From Elmis aenea (Eukaryota; Arthropoda; Insecta; Coleoptera; Elmidae), in contig OX393576.1 in the NCBI GenBank assembly GCA_947652605.1, forward strand, positions 65,200,966 to 65,264,965: 64,000 nucleotides of DNA, in the 5' to 3' direction. Both the position numbers and the translations under genes were made by a program. Below the pieces are notes generated by a model. That model saw only the letters and a list, made by a program, of their open reading frames with translations, did not search any database and was not told where the DNA came from. Positions 62,240 through 64,000 of this stretch are shown here, piece after piece. Each line of letters starts with the position of its first letter. The stretch's first letter is position 1.

Positions 62240-63070
62240 GACTATCTGATTTTAACGCTAATTTGTAGAGCAATTTATTCTGAATTCGAAAATTTATAAC
62301 ACTTGGAACTTTTTTGAAACAATTGTTCTTAAAAATGGCAAAAAAAAATATTTTATTTAAAAAATTCCTAATTAGCATGGTAAATAATTGTCTCTGTTCC
62401 TTATTCCTTGGAAGCTGGTAATTGAACCGAATAAAATTACCAATTGCCATTTCGTTAAGAAAAATAGGTTTTACAAAATAAGTAAACAATGTTAATGCAA
62501 TTGTTTACTTATTAGCAAATATTTTTAGATATTTTCCTCAGTTTAGTAATAAATTTCACTAACATGTGTATTGAATTCCTTATTTGGCATACAATTATTT
62601 TTAACAAAATTTTCGTTATCAAATACTCTAATATGTTTCCATAGTTTACAAAAAACGTCCAGAAATCTGTTTACACTATTTACTTATTAAAAACCATTAA
62701 CGCAGATAAAGGGCATAACGTTGAAAATGTAACCAATTCGTTTGTCTGACAAGTTAAGTTAGTTCTTGGTTGGGTGACTGTGCATGGATGGCATAGCTGT
62801 TTTTTCCATTCAATAATTAAATAAATACCTACCTATTTTCGTTTTGCGTTAAATCTTTAATTAAATCCCTTTAATAGTAATTTCATGCGGTTTACTTACA
62901 TGCTTCCAAGGAAAAAGGGACAAAGACAATTATTTACCTTGCCAATTAAGAATTTTTCAAAATAAAATATTTGTTTTTTCCATTTTTAACAATTGTTTTA
63001 AAAAGTGCCAAGTGTTGTCGAATTCAGAATAAAATTCTCTACAAATTGGCGTTAAAATCAGATATAGCGT
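62240..63070. repeat. foldback element
   Basis: The left arm (62245-62425) and right arm (62890-63065) are diverged reverse complements. They share CTGATTTTAACGC, AATTTGTAGAG, AACAATTG and GGTAAATAATTGTCT. The centre is AT-rich. ORFs in it (62220-62489 and 62971-63180) read the two arms and are not genes. Confidence 0.7.
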
Positions 63071-64000
63071 TCATAAGAAAAAATCGACTTGATGATGGTT
63101 TAAAAAAAGTGAAACGTCGCATGGTAAATATAATTGGGAATTTTAATTCCTTGCAAAAAGTGGCCATGAAAAAGTTTTAACAGAAATGAAATTCGACATC
63201 AAATGAAAAAGTTACGGGCAAAAAACAAAAATCCACTTTTTTACTTTTTCCCCTATATCTCAAAAACTGAAAAAGCTAGTTGAGTTCTGTTTGCGTCAAA
63301 TTATTAAGCACCTGAATACAGAACTTTGCCCTAATTTAACCGGTCGTAACTCTTACCGTTTACGAGATCCCCATAGTGGCCCTCGAAAAACGAGAACCCT
63401 GTATATTTCGGAAAATAAACCACTAAAGTTGCGCAATTTAGTGTTTCCACACAAACGCTTTTCGAAAAGAAAAATATAGCAGATTGTATTTCGTTGGAGT
63501 ATTACACAAACAAAACATGTAAGTATTTTGTGGGTCACGTTAACAATTTCCGACTTCATTGTGAAACTGTCGAAAGTCGTAACCTCCAAGTGTACCGACA
63601 ACTTTATTGAAGACTAAATGTTTCTATTCTGTTCAAAAGCTTTTTCACACATGTTGCTTTTACACGATTTGATATTTCCACTCATTGTTAATGACAAATT
63701 TTTGCTATTACATAGTTTGTTTTGTACGTCTGTAGTAGGAAAAAACAACTAATTAATTAGTATTCGGTATACGTTTAGTATAATTAATTCAAAATAAACT
63801 GTAGCCGCATCTTAAATCTATCCCCGAGCATCTCTTATGGAAATTCTAAATAAGTTTTAATTGATATTAAATTAGTAAATTCTAAATATGTTTAAATTAA
63901 TATTTAATTACTTTATCAAGTAGACTCAAAATTAAATTAATAAGTGTTTTGTGAAATACATCTTAAATACACAGAGCGTTATGCAAACTATTATACAGGG
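63071..64000. other. terminal region, isolated element ends only
   Basis: 63340-63405 is a single element end: a CTTACCGTTTACGAGATCCCC box, then GAGAACCCTGTAT. The last bases (ATTATACAGGG) look like another tip cut by the window edge. No chaoptin first exon was identified here. Confidence 0.45.

Noticed and set aside
62220..63180. ORFs with shared NKLLYKLALKSD text as a duplicated protein
   Set aside because: Both read the inverted arms of the foldback at 62240-63070.

Overview
This window is nuclear DNA from an insect. It is AT-rich, its genes are split by spliceosomal introns, and its gene content is arthropod (Mask, sigma-class GST, chaoptin, kraken-type hydrolase). A complete Msh5 argues against higher Diptera such as Drosophila, which have lost Msh4/Msh5. 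The density of foldback elements ending in CAGGGTG/CACCCTGT suggests a beetle or another repeat-rich insect order, but I cannot prove the order from sequence alone.

Layout, left to right. 1 to about 5.6 kb (+): the 3' exons of mask, with a KH domain split across two exons and a long low-complexity tail. 7.58-14.47 kb (+): a complete 12-exon Msh5 that joins in frame to 839 aa. 15.38-17.27 kb (-): a four-exon sigma GST (204 aa). 18.7-22.55 kb: an inverted-repeat unit followed by nearly three tandem copies of a ~1.075-kb repeat. 22.8-23.06 kb: a LINE RT scrap. 23.28-24.40 kb (+): an intronless GT10 alpha-1,3-fucosyltransferase. 26.64-30.59 kb (+): a two-exon kraken/SERHL-type alpha/beta hydrolase (299 aa), with the first exon only 49 coding bases. 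31.65 to at least 59.33 kb (-): a chaoptin-type LRR protein of at least 1264 aa in at least five exons, with a C-terminal cap and a GPI-signal-like tail. Its start lies upstream of 59.33 kb and was not found. Its 14.3-kb intron holds a decayed Jockey-type LINE with a hAT-like element nested in it, another LINE end, CpG-rich tandem arrays, a tRNA-like SINE head and a GCGC-hairpin tandem array that ends in a Helitron-like hairpin plus CTAG. 59.3-64 kb: mostly foldback repeats.

The genes are functionally unrelated: RNA-binding scaffold, meiotic recombination, detoxification or prostaglandin-type GST, N-glycan fucosylation, a hydrolase, and a photoreceptor adhesion protein. They form no operon or pathway. 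Kraken (+) and chaoptin (-) are convergent; the others are tandem or divergent.

The most unusual content is non-genic. More than a dozen element ends share a bipartite terminus: a CAGGGTG-type tip, then about 30 bp in a GGGATCTCG...AAGAGAT mini-inverted repeat. The interiors behind these ends are different. There is also a short insertion with a perfect 13-bp target duplication; it carries a near-perfect 173-bp palindrome whose core resembles a decayed hammerhead ribozyme, and it has a diverged relative 4 kb away. Two hAT-like insertions have perfect 8-bp target duplications. Coordinates of spliced genes come from reading splice sites and frames by eye; no alignment or RNA evidence was available.
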